Shown piece by piece: positions 1 through 6,169 of a DNA stretch of 17,254 nucleotides (its first letter is position 1; every line of letters starts with the position of its first letter). Made by a program: the position numbers and the translations under genes. This stretch comes from JBHPCZ01 sp042573625 (lineage in GTDB: Bacteria > Desulfobacterota > Desulfobacteria > Desulfobacterales > UBA11574). The notes under the pieces are model-generated. The model was not told where the DNA came from, did no database searches, and saw only the letters and a list, made by a program, of their open reading frames with translations. The DNA lies in NCBI GenBank assembly GCA_042573625.1, contig JBHPCZ010000073.1, positions 1 through 17,254 on the forward strand, given 5' to 3'.

Positions 1-169
1 CAATGCGAAGCCTATTTCACTGGGGTCAGGCTCAAATTTTAATCCTCGAAATACTAAATGTATTCCTGTGGTTAAAATTTTCGCCTTCTGTGGCCTTGAA
101 CAAAATTAAACCTTTTTCAAAGGTCTCGTTTCAATCGCCGGAACACTTTTCGAATAAGAGATTTAATTC
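1..169. other. Intergenic/leader before the DUF1178 gene
   Basis: No coding region can be supported here. The segment is AT-rich. A small hairpin (ACCTTT-TTC-AAAGGT, 110-124) lies about 45 bases before the DUF1178 start. The string GGGGTCAGGCTC (19-30) resembles the short G-rich motifs often seen beside REP/RAYT-type repeats, but I see no second copy or pairing arm, so this is only a resemblance. Nothing else stands out. Confidence 0.4.
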
Positions 170-589
170 ATGATAGCATACGATTTGCAATGTATCAACG
201 GACACGGTTTTGAAGGCTGGTTTGAAGATGCCAAAGCTTATCAAAGTCAGAAAAAGAAAGGCCTCATTGCATGCCCTGTCTGTAACGATACAACCGTTTC
301 CAGGATCCCTTCAACATTTGCAATTAAATCAACCCAACCTGAAAAAAATTTTGACGATTCGCAAGCGGATATAGCCAGTATCGGGAAGAAAATTGTCGAT
401 TTTGTGGAAAAAAATTTTGACGATGTCGGGTGTGATTTTGCAAAGGAAGCCTTGAAAATCCATTACGGCGCCTCTGAGCCTAGAAATATAAAGGGTGTCA
501 GTACCAAAGAAGAAGAAAAGACGTTAAAAGATGAAGGGGTAGAATTTTTCAAGGTGCCCATACCGATACCGCCGGATACGGACACATAA
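170..589 (+). CDS. DUF1178 family protein with a Cys/His zinc-ribbon-like N-terminus
   Basis: This 139-residue protein matches the DUF1178 family in its opening (MIAYDLQC...GH.FEGWF) and in the ACPVCNDTTVSRIPS segment around residues 34-48. Cys8, His12, Cys35 and Cys38 could form a small metal-binding knuckle; this is inferred from spacing. Family members are small cytoplasmic proteins, about 130-160 residues, of unknown biochemical role, so no function is assigned. A purine-rich AAGAG lies about 11 bases before the ATG. The protein is soluble, with no signal peptide or membrane segment, and has a charged Lys/Glu stretch near residue 115 and a Pro-rich end (PIPIPPDTDT). It converges on the plsC-like gene, with 18 bases between the stops, and I see no hairpin terminator there. 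Confidence 0.85.
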   Translation: MIAYDLQCINGHGFEGWFEDAKAYQSQKKKGLIACPVCNDTTVSRIPSTFAIKSTQPEKNFDDSQADIASIGKKIVDFVEKNFDDVGCDFAKEALKIHYGASEPRNIKGVSTKEEEKTLKDEGVEFFKVPIPIPPDTDT

Positions 590-607
590 TTTTTCGAGAC
601 CTTTACA

Positions 608-1432
608 TCATACCCCTGGCACACCGCTGACCTGACCGCCCCATGCTTTCAAGTTCCTCTCAATAAACTCGACGACTTTTCGATGAGTGACCTGGCCTTT
701 GCCTTCCACTTCCAAAGGGTCTCCAAACTTGAAATAGAGAATTTTTCGGGGGTCAATAGGCCCCATCTCCTTGACAATTCTCCCATTTCCCTGAAAGTCG
801 GTTTTCAGCGCAATCGGTATGACAGGCACCCCTGCTTTTCGTGCCAGCTTAACCCCGAGTGAATTAAAAGATGCGGCATCGAATATGCTGCTTCTCGTGG
901 CCTGAGGGAATATTACAATAGAATAGTTGTTTGATATGAAATCCTGCCCCTTGCTCAAAACGGTTTTGAAATCCTCCCGTGGATTGCGTCGGCTAACTGC
1001 TATGGGATGCCTCGCTCTTATAATCTCACCAAAAAGCGGGTATCTCAGCAGGCTCTCCTTGACCACAAATGTAACATCGGTCATCGATAGGGTCAGGCAA
1101 GGGAGGATAAGGGTGTCAATCATACTCATATGATTGGCAATGTAAATCCGAGGGCGTTTCTGCTGTGTTAATCCTTTGATTCCTGAAATATTGAACTTTC
1201 CGCCAGCCGACTCAACCAGTTTAAACACTTCAAATGATGCATCTGCCCACTTATTCCGGTCAAGATTTCCTCTACGGGCGATAACGCTGTTCATATAAAC
1301 CGTCTTCAAGAGTCGGGTATAGAAGATAAATGTCGGCCAACCGGCGAGGTTTTCTACCAGGACATGACGCTTTGGGGGACTCAGGTAAGCGAGATCGGTT
1401 TTAAGAATGTGCCAGAAGTGCTTTCTCTCCAT
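608..1432 (-). CDS. plsC: 1-acyl-sn-glycerol-3-phosphate acyltransferase (PlsC-like)
   Basis: The 274-residue protein belongs to the lysophosphatidic acid acyltransferase family, which transfers an acyl group from acyl-ACP or acyl-CoA to lysophosphatidate or a related lysolipid at the inner membrane. Motif I is NHMSMID (residues 100-106), with catalytic His101 and Asp106. Motif II is around SRRN (147-150). Motif III is FPQATRS (175-181), a variant of the usual FPEGTRS in which Gln and Ala replace Glu and Gly. Motif IV is GVPVIPIAL (201-209). The FPQATRS variant may mark a subfamily with another substrate. The start overlaps the end of the upstream 616-residue gene by 32 bases, so the two are probably translationally coupled; no strong Shine-Dalgarno is visible. 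It is the last gene of the fabH operon. The family is secure; the substrate is not. Confidence 0.87.
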   Translation of the reverse strand: MERKHFWHILKTDLAYLSPPKRHVLVENLAGWPTFIFYTRLLKTVYMNSVIARRGNLDRNKWADASFEVFKLVESAGGKFNISGIKGLTQQKRPRIYIANHMSMIDTLILPCLTLSMTDVTFVVKESLLRYPLFGEIIRARHPIAVSRRNPREDFKTVLSKGQDFISNNYSIVIFPQATRSSIFDAASFNSLGVKLARKAGVPVIPIALKTDFQGNGRIVKEMGPIDPRKILYFKFGDPLEVEGKGQVTHRKVVEFIERNLKAWGGQVSGVPGV

Positions 1433-3251
1433 GAGAGTTTCTTAAGTTACGCTCATTTTCAAAGTCGATACAGATGGATTTTAACCGCGCCCTCTGTTTC
1501 TCAACACATGGGAGAATGGATGCCAGGTTCTCCCCTTTGTATGGCGGTTTTTGGGCAATCTCCAGGCAAAGGTCCATTCCCTCTTCGAGATTTTTTACAA
1601 ATTCATACAGGGGGCTGATTTCCTTTGACGTGTAGGTGCAGTTTTTTATCATTTTTTCAAAAAAGTCCACATACATTACAATTTCCTTGGCAAACATATG
1701 CGGACGTTCCGATGGAACCAGAGACGGGCCTCTTCCATAGATATGGTCAACCATTTCCTGCAGGGTATACGTTTTATTAAACCATGCGATATTGGGTCCG
1801 GGGCATACGGCTCGGGGCGCATTCTTCTCTTTTACGATTTCCAGATTGACAAGGGCGCCACTGGCCAGGTGGGTGCAGAGGCAGGTTTTTTCCACAACCG
1901 ACCGGAGAAGCTTCTCCTTCTCTTCGAAGGGCAGATCAAGCTTGTTAATCTCTGCCAGTTTTTTACTCTGGTATTTCCGCGAGGCGGAACAGATCGGTTT
2001 TTCGGTAAATTCTGTCGTGGATACCAAAAAACCTTTCGGACAGGTGGAGCCGGGTTTCCCGCCTGCCGCCGCATTTTTTGTATATATTTCAGAACCTGAA
2101 TTGCGGATGTTGTTGAAGGGAATACCGAGTGGAGATGCATCACTCATGTAGAGATCGTCTTCTTCGGCCTTTCTTAAAAGCTCCCGGGTTGACGCGTCCA
2201 GATTGGTAGTTTCGGGAACCAGAAGAAAAGGACTGGCCCATCCCGTAAGGTCTATATTGAAATCTCTTCTGAGCCTGTTGACTTCCCCGTGTGAGCCGAT
2301 TCCCCCCTGGACGGTGATGAGGGGGCGTTCGCTCAGTGCCGACTCAGGATATTTCCACCCCATTTTCATATAGTGTTTTAGTATCATCGGTTGAAATGCT
2401 GCAGTCAACTCTTCACGTTTTTCTTTGAATTCCTTGAGAAGGCTGGGGAGCAGAATCCCGTTGGAAGCAAACGCATGACCGCCGCAATTGAGTCCCGATT
2501 CAATGCGAAATTCAGAGACTTCCAATCCCTTTTTGGCTAAAAATTTGCCCTGGATAAGCGCGGATCGGAAATCACTTACCTTGAGAATAATCCGTTTTTT
2601 GAGTTCACCTGTGTTGTCCCTGTAAAAGTCTCGAAAATGAGTCATATAACTAAACAGGCGCTGATTAATCCCGGCTGAAAAAACGATGCTGGATTTGAGG
2701 CCGCTGTTGGCATAGCCTCGGAGGGATGTCTTTGCGTCAGTGAACTCATCGCCCAGAGGGTTGCCGTTTTGATCGTAATTGATCCGATCGAGACGAACCA
2801 TGATATTCGTGTCAATGGAACCCGGCTGCATCTGCTGTGTGAGATCTTTTGCCAGGGCGTCCCTTTCAGGTCCTGCCTGCATGCTGAGAAGGGTGTTGTA
2901 TTTGCTTTTCAGAGGGCTTTCTTCAGGCAGCAGGTCAAAGTACTTTTTTTTGTCGTTCGATTCAAAGAACGGTTGCTTTCTGACTGCTTCCATCTTCATT
3001 CGAACAATTTCCATCACGGTATCAAGATAGGCGGTGATCCGTTTGGCCTTGCTGTCCTCTTCGCTCTTTGGGATTTTGGCATATGGAAGGTTGAATTGCT
3101 CCGCGTAATGCTTCCGGATTCTTTCGAACAGAATGTCATCTATAAGTGAAATGACGGAAGAAATCCCAAAATGCGCGACACGGATGGCCGTATCCACGGA
3201 GAATCCGGTGCCCATAACCGGAATATGAAAAGTATGTAAATCGTTTCTCAT
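1401..3251 (-). CDS. Uncharacterised 616-residue protein, possibly with an FMN-type TIM-barrel-like fold and a Cys-rich C-terminal half
   Basis: I do not recognise a named family with confidence. The N-terminus (HIPVMGTGFSVDTAIRVAHFG, residues 9-29), a GLNCGGHAF segment (253-261) and VQGGIGSHGEV (314-324) followed by a hydrophobic strand ending in PE echo, in the same order, the P-M-G, GGH and GGI signatures of nitronate monooxygenase/FabK/PfaD-type flavin barrels. That is inference from pattern only. The C-terminal half has clustered cysteines (404, 421, 457, 459, 483, then 538, 562, 582, 594) that could hold a metal or Fe-S centre. There is no signal peptide or clear membrane helix, so it is probably cytoplasmic. 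An in-frame start at 3311 would overlap fabH and add 20 residues of unconserved look; the ATG at 3251 places the protein 34 bases after fabH and is preferred, although it has no strong Shine-Dalgarno. Position between fabH and plsC suggests a role in lipid or acyl-chain metabolism. Confidence 0.8.
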   Translation of the reverse strand: MRNDLHTFHIPVMGTGFSVDTAIRVAHFGISSVISLIDDILFERIRKHYAEQFNLPYAKIPKSEEDSKAKRITAYLDTVMEIVRMKMEAVRKQPFFESNDKKKYFDLLPEESPLKSKYNTLLSMQAGPERDALAKDLTQQMQPGSIDTNIMVRLDRINYDQNGNPLGDEFTDAKTSLRGYANSGLKSSIVFSAGINQRLFSYMTHFRDFYRDNTGELKKRIILKVSDFRSALIQGKFLAKKGLEVSEFRIESGLNCGGHAFASNGILLPSLLKEFKEKREELTAAFQPMILKHYMKMGWKYPESALSERPLITVQGGIGSHGEVNRLRRDFNIDLTGWASPFLLVPETTNLDASTRELLRKAEEDDLYMSDASPLGIPFNNIRNSGSEIYTKNAAAGGKPGSTCPKGFLVSTTEFTEKPICSASRKYQSKKLAEINKLDLPFEEKEKLLRSVVEKTCLCTHLASGALVNLEIVKEKNAPRAVCPGPNIAWFNKTYTLQEMVDHIYGRGPSLVPSERPHMFAKEIVMYVDFFEKMIKNCTYTSKEISPLYEFVKNLEEGMDLCLEIAQKPPYKGENLASILPCVEKQRARLKSICIDFENERNLRNSHGEKALLAHS

Positions 3252-3285
3252 AGCGTAATTGTTTAATTCAATACCGTCGATTTGA

Positions 3286-4305
3286 TTACCAGCGAAGCAG
3301 GATCGATCCATAGGTCAGACCCGCTCCAAAAGAATCGAGTAAAAGCGCCTGGCCTTCTTTGATCCGGCCGTCTCGAACAGCCTCGTCTAAAACCGTTGGA
3401 ATTGTCGCAGCAGATGTATTTCCGTATCGGTCCAGGTTAATCAAAATTTTATCCATGGGAAATTTGAGTCGTTTGGCCGCGGCTTCAATGATTCTATAAT
3501 TGGCCTGATGCGGAACAAACCAGTCTAAATCATCGAGCGTCATATGATTTTTTTTTAAAGCGCGATGTGCAAAATCAACCAGGGTTCTGACAGCGATTTT
3601 AAAGATTTCCCTGCCGTTCATTTTAACCTTGTGCAGGTTTTGGGCATATCGTTCCGGGGTGGTCTCCATCTTTGAGCCGCCGGCAGGAATGTAAAAGAGT
3701 TCCCCGTAGCTCCCATCCGAAAGTAAATGGCTGGATAGGATTCGCTGTGGCGAGTCTGAGGGAACCTGTTCAACAATAGCCGCTCCGGCACCGTCCCCGA
3801 ACAATATACAGGAACCTCGATCTTCCCAATTGAGAAGCGGGCTGAACACTTCACCGCCAACCACGAGAGCGGTCTTCACCGCTCCTGTTCGAACAAACTG
3901 GTCAGCAGTCGCCACGCCATAAACAAATCCGCTACAGGCCGCATTGATGTCCATGGCCCATGCCCGGGTCGCTTTGATCTTATGTTGCAGCCAACATGCG
4001 GTGGATGGCATCAACGTGTCTGGCGAACAGGTGGCATAAATAATCTGATCAATCTCTTCTGCTGTCTTGCCCGCCATGTCCAAGGCTTTTTGCGCGGCCA
4101 AAAAACCCAGAGAGGAGTTGTGTTCGGCGGAATTTTCAGGATCTGAAATCCGCCGTTCACTTATTCCTGTCCTCTCCCGTATCCACGAATCGTTCGTTTC
4201 AACGCCTAATTTTGCGAGTTTTTGAGCTAAATCAATATTGGTTACGCGCGTCTCGGGAAATGCCGATCCGACGCCGGTAATTCTTGATGCAAAACTTTGG
4301 GACAA
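3286..4305 (-). CDS. fabH: 3-oxoacyl-ACP synthase III (KAS III)
   Basis: The 339-residue protein is a KAS III, which condenses an acyl-CoA primer with malonyl-ACP to begin an acyl chain in the cytoplasm. The full catalytic triad is visible: Cys124 in INAACSGFVYG (nucleophile), His266 in WFVPHQANYR, and Asn296 in RYGNTSAATIP. Length and the C-terminal FGAGLTYGSILLRW ending are normal for the family. The start is a TTG (4305), supported by GAAGGA about nine bases upstream; an upstream ATG is not available in frame. It heads the intact part of the operon fabH - 616-residue protein - plsC. Because it sits outside a usual fab cluster and next to an ACP relic, it may serve a dedicated lipid rather than bulk fatty-acid synthesis; KAS III-like enzymes of secondary lipid pathways share these motifs. 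Confidence 0.94.
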   Translation of the reverse strand: MSQSFASRITGVGSAFPETRVTNIDLAQKLAKLGVETNDSWIRERTGISERRISDPENSAEHNSSLGFLAAQKALDMAGKTAEEIDQIIYATCSPDTLMPSTACWLQHKIKATRAWAMDINAACSGFVYGVATADQFVRTGAVKTALVVGGEVFSPLLNWEDRGSCILFGDGAGAAIVEQVPSDSPQRILSSHLLSDGSYGELFYIPAGGSKMETTPERYAQNLHKVKMNGREIFKIAVRTLVDFAHRALKKNHMTLDDLDWFVPHQANYRIIEAAAKRLKFPMDKILINLDRYGNTSAATIPTVLDEAVRDGRIKEGQALLLDSFGAGLTYGSILLRW

Positions 4306-4525
4306 TTTCGTTATTCCTTCGTTGTTAATCCGAAATTGTTAACATACTTGAAATGTTGGCGAAAAATCCGAGTTGACTATGATATTCAAAGGGCCTGTAA
4401 ATTTTAAATCTGCTATATCACAGAATGAAAACCCCTTCTACACATTTGGACAGTGAATTGTAAAAGAAATGTAAAAGGTATATAATATGACTGAATTTTT
4501 AGGATAAAACCGCCAAACTCGGTTC
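4306..4525. other. Spacer between ACP relic and fabH
   Basis: This 220-base AT-rich stretch contains no open frame worth calling. It should contain the promoter that now drives fabH on the minus strand, but no convincing -35/-10 pair was found. A plus-strand TATATAAT-like run near 4480-4490 is part of the general AT-richness and cannot be tied to a gene. Confidence 0.35.
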
Positions 4526-4678
4526 TTAAAACGTATTTGTGTAGTCGATGGCATCTTTGACAGTAATCAACTTCTCTGCCTGCTCATCGGATATCTCTAT
4601 GTCTAACTCTTCTTCCGTCGACAGGATCAACTCCACAAGATCGAGAGCGTCCGTACCCAGATCAATGTCGAGAGGTTT
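4526..4678 (-). pseudogene. Acyl carrier protein relic (C-terminal half only, phosphopantetheine Ser replaced)
   Basis: Read on the minus strand, this stretch encodes about 50 residues that align by eye with the second half of bacterial ACP: DIDLGTDALDLVEL, then STEEELDIEIS.EQAEK, then VKDAIDY, ending NTF and TAA. The usual DSL motif, whose Ser carries the phosphopantetheine arm, is DAL here; GCT differs from the Ser codon TCT by one base. In-frame stops lie immediately before the Lys-Pro at the 5' edge, no start codon or Shine-Dalgarno is present, and helix I of an ACP is missing. The break coincides with the inverted-repeat element at 4688-4764. The relic lies about 220 bases before fabH in the same orientation, so the operon once probably began with its own ACP. 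Confidence 0.8.
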
Positions 4679-4687
4679 TTAACCCTA

Positions 4688-4764
4688 TTACAAGCCATCT
4701 CAAAAATGCATCCTCTGGCGGGCTTGTCCTTGAACGTGATCTACATTTTTGAGATGACTTGTAA
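4688..4764. repeat. 77-bp inverted-repeat element (21-bp arms, 35-base loop)
   Basis: Left arm 4688-4708 and right arm 4744-4764 are reverse complements with one mismatch in 21 (TTACAAGcCATCTC... against ...GAGATGaCTTGTAA). The 35-base loop contains CCTCTGGCGGGCTTGTCC. There is no T-tract after either arm, so a simple intrinsic terminator is less likely than a small palindromic mobile or REP-like element. It abuts the truncated ACP relic. No target-site duplication could be identified. Confidence 0.7.
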
Positions 4765-4956
4765 TAACTGCCGCCACATCTCCCGGTTGAATTGTTCGCT
4801 CCAGCAGAGCGGGTTGTTTGGCCTTAAGACATCAATGGAGCAATTTGTTAACTATTTGAACTATATTGTTATATTTGTCAACTTGCTTAATCTGTCATTG
4901 CAGGGCCTAGTAATTAACAAAAGAAATATTGGCAAGAATTTTTATAAACATTTATG
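4765..4956. other. Non-coding or decayed DNA between the repeat and tRNA-Gln
   Basis: No intact gene is supported. On the minus strand, one frame just outside the repeat reads VLRPNNPLCWSEQFNREMW and continues to a stop inside the repeat's right arm. It has a coding look (mixed hydrophobic and charged residues, Trp-rich), but in-frame stops lie upstream and no family could be named. It may be a remnant of a displaced gene or of the mobile element. Confidence 0.3.
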
Positions 4957-4984
4957 TTGACTCTTTTGACAGCTATGGTATCAG
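4957..4984 (+). promoter_or_regulatory. Candidate promoter of tRNA-Gln
   Basis: TTGACT (4957-4962) and TATCAG (4979-4984) are separated by 16 bases and would give a start about 4-5 bases before the tRNA. A competing TTGACA at 4966-4971 would place its -10 directly against the tRNA 5' end, which is too close. The -10 match is poor. Confidence 0.35.
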
Positions 4985-4994
4985 GAAAAAACAT

Positions 4995-5068
4995 TGAGGG
5001 ATCGTCTAACGGCAGGACGACGGGTTCTGGCCCCGTTAATCCAGGTTCGAATCCTGGTCCCTCAGCCA
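4995..5068 (+). tRNA. tRNA-Gln (anticodon CTG)
   Basis: The acceptor stem TGAGGGA pairs fully with TCCCTCA. The anticodon stem ACGGG/CCCGT encloses the seven-base loop TTCTGGC, giving anticodon CTG, which reads CAG (Gln). The T arm is CCAGG-TTCGAAT-CCTGG. Discriminator G is at 5065 and CCA is encoded at 5066-5068. All four arms fold from the sequence, and an intrinsic terminator follows directly. Confidence 0.93.
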
Positions 5069-5077
5069 AGCAATTTC

Positions 5078-5112
5078 AAAGGGTTGCGGGAATAAAATCG
5101 TAACCCTTTTTA
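5078..5112 (+). terminator. Intrinsic terminator after tRNA-Gln
   Basis: AAAGGGTTGCG pairs with CGTAACCCTTT (one G.T-type pair) around a short A-rich loop, and the descending arm runs into a T-tract. It ends just before cobO, separating that gene from the tRNA transcript. Confidence 0.8.
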
Positions 5113-5125
5113 AATTTATCATGCG

Positions 5126-5695
5126 GTGAAGAATTCATTCTTCATCATGGACTTAAATTCATATTTTCTGATGCTAAAAAGAAAAGGATACATCCAGGTG
5201 TACACCGGAGGCGGCAAAGGAAAGACCACTGCTTCTCTGGGGCTTGCCATGAGGGCTTCGGGTTATGGCATGAAAACATACATCGGCCAGTTCATGAAGG
5301 GGCAGCATTACGGGGAACTTTCGGCAGTATCGGATAATCACTATATAACGATAGAGCAGTACGGAGACAAAAAACATGTCCGGCGGAGTGAAGCAACGCA
5401 AAAACAGATCGACCAGGCTATCTATGGTCTTGCCAGGGCGAAGGAAGCGATGCTATCCGGAGAATATGACATCATCGTGCTCGACGAAATCAATGTGGCT
5501 GTCTGGTTTGACCTGATTTCAGTAAAAGACGTTTTGGTTTTTCTGGCCGGCCGGCCGGGCAACGTTGAAATCATCCTGACCGGACGCCACGCGCCGGAAG
5601 CATTGATTGAACGCGCCGATCTGGTAAGCGAGATAAACGAAGTAAAACATTATTATAATGAAGGGGTTACCGCGCGAAATGGAATCGAGAAATAA
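5126..5695 (+). CDS. cobO: Corrinoid (cob(I)alamin) adenosyltransferase, CobO/BtuR family
   Basis: The enzyme transfers the 5'-deoxyadenosyl group from ATP to the cobalt of a reduced corrinoid, the step that makes the adenosyl form used by coenzyme-B12 enzymes. With the GTG start, the P-loop GGGKGKTT is at residues 28-35, VLDEINVA (acidic pair at 120-121) follows, then LTGRHAPEALIERADLVSEI (151-170) and KHYYNEGVTARNGIE, all in the order typical of CobO/CobA. Length is about 175-189 residues, as in the family. The start is uncertain: GTG at 5126, ATG at 5147 and ATG at 5171 are all in frame and none has a good Shine-Dalgarno; family proteins begin near the KGYIQVYTG segment, which favours 5147 or 5171. 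A 12-bp hairpin straddles its stop codon. It lies upstream of a small unknown gene on the same strand. Confidence 0.92.
   Translation: MKNSFFIMDLNSYFLMLKRKGYIQVYTGGGKGKTTASLGLAMRASGYGMKTYIGQFMKGQHYGELSAVSDNHYITIEQYGDKKHVRRSEATQKQIDQAIYGLARAKEAMLSGEYDIIVLDEINVAVWFDLISVKDVLVFLAGRPGNVEIILTGRHAPEALIERADLVSEINEVKHYYNEGVTARNGIEK
5127..5144. promoter_or_regulatory. Perfect 8-bp palindrome at the 5' end of cobO
   Basis: TGAAGAAT-TC-ATTCTTCA is a perfect inverted repeat with a two-base centre, three bases before the ATG at 5147. It could be a repressor operator or simply a chance palindrome. If it is an operator, it favours a cobO start at 5147 or 5171 over the GTG at 5126. Confidence 0.35.
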
Positions 5696-5717
5696 AATCG
5701 ATATGCGATTTTATTTC
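5689..5717 (+). terminator. 12-bp perfect hairpin spanning the cobO stop codon
   Basis: GAAATAAAATCG pairs perfectly with CGATTTTATTTC around the five-base loop ATATG. The stem is AT-rich and includes the TAA stop. It is followed by CATGCGTTTTCG, a poor T-tract, so it may be a weak terminator or an mRNA 3'-end stabiliser between cobO and the next gene. Confidence 0.5.
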
Positions 5718-5760
5718 ATGCGTTTTCGTCCCTAAAAACTGCTAAGGAGTGCTTGCAGAT

Positions 5761-6105
5761 ATGACACCCTATGAAGTGGCAAAAATGGTTCACAAAGATC
5801 TGTCGGCTTTTGCGCCCAAGTTGTCCGCAGCCCTTAATCGTGCCTTAATTGATATTGGTGAAGGATCGGCGCTTGTCGGCCTTGGACAAGGAACACATGA
5901 AGATGACCATGTTTCCTTTCAGGAGGTTGAACAAATCAATACACAGGGAAATGATCCGGTGAATATCCTGTCCATAATTTCAGGCGTGATATCAAAAGTG
6001 GAAGCGCATACCTCATGGAACGTTTTGATTGATAAAAAGCCGGCATCCGAACCCAATAGACTTGAGCTGCTGTATACCATTTTCAGAAGCAAGAAAAAAT
6101 TTTAG
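5761..6105 (+). CDS. Hypothetical 114-residue protein
   Basis: I do not recognise this protein. It is soluble, with no signal or membrane segment. It opens MTPYEVAKMVHKDL, has a Gly-rich part (GLGQG near residue 44) followed by THEDDH, an NILSIISGVISKVEAHTSW stretch that should be a helix, and a basic end (RSKKKF). An upstream GTG at 5749 is in frame, but AGGAG at 5745-5749 lies 11 bases before the ATG at 5761, which makes 5761 the better start. It follows cobO by 65 bases on the same strand and converges on the MEMO gene, so a link to corrinoid metabolism is possible but not shown. Confidence 0.7.
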   Translation: MTPYEVAKMVHKDLSAFAPKLSAALNRALIDIGEGSALVGLGQGTHEDDHVSFQEVEQINTQGNDPVNILSIISGVISKVEAHTSWNVLIDKKPASEPNRLELLYTIFRSKKKF

Positions 6106-6169
6106 CGAGCAACAGGCGTCTATTCAAAAGGTCTTGATTTGTAACCCTTGTTTTCAAAGAAAGTATGAT

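Noticed and set aside
119..604. A perfect 10-bp inverted repeat (AAAGGTCTCG at 119-128, CGAGACCTTT at 595-604) flanking the DUF1178 gene, as if marking a mobile cassette.
   Set aside because: Ten bases matching over about 500 bases can arise by chance, there are no longer terminal repeats or target duplications, and the gene is an ordinary chromosomal family.
1698..2151. Several open frames opposite the 616-residue gene, and similar ones opposite fabH, amrB, the importer and the TPR genes.
   Set aside because: All lie antisense to or in another frame of well-supported genes, lack ribosome sites and show biased, repetitive composition.
3252..3311. Longer N-terminus for the 616-residue protein starting at 3311.
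   Set aside because: It overlaps fabH by 26 bases and adds 20 residues with no family look; the GGAG upstream is about 13 bases away.
4706..4960. Open frame on the plus strand beginning inside the inverted repeat.
   Set aside because: It starts within the hairpin loop, has no ribosome site, has AT-driven composition (many Asn, Ile, Leu) and matches no family.
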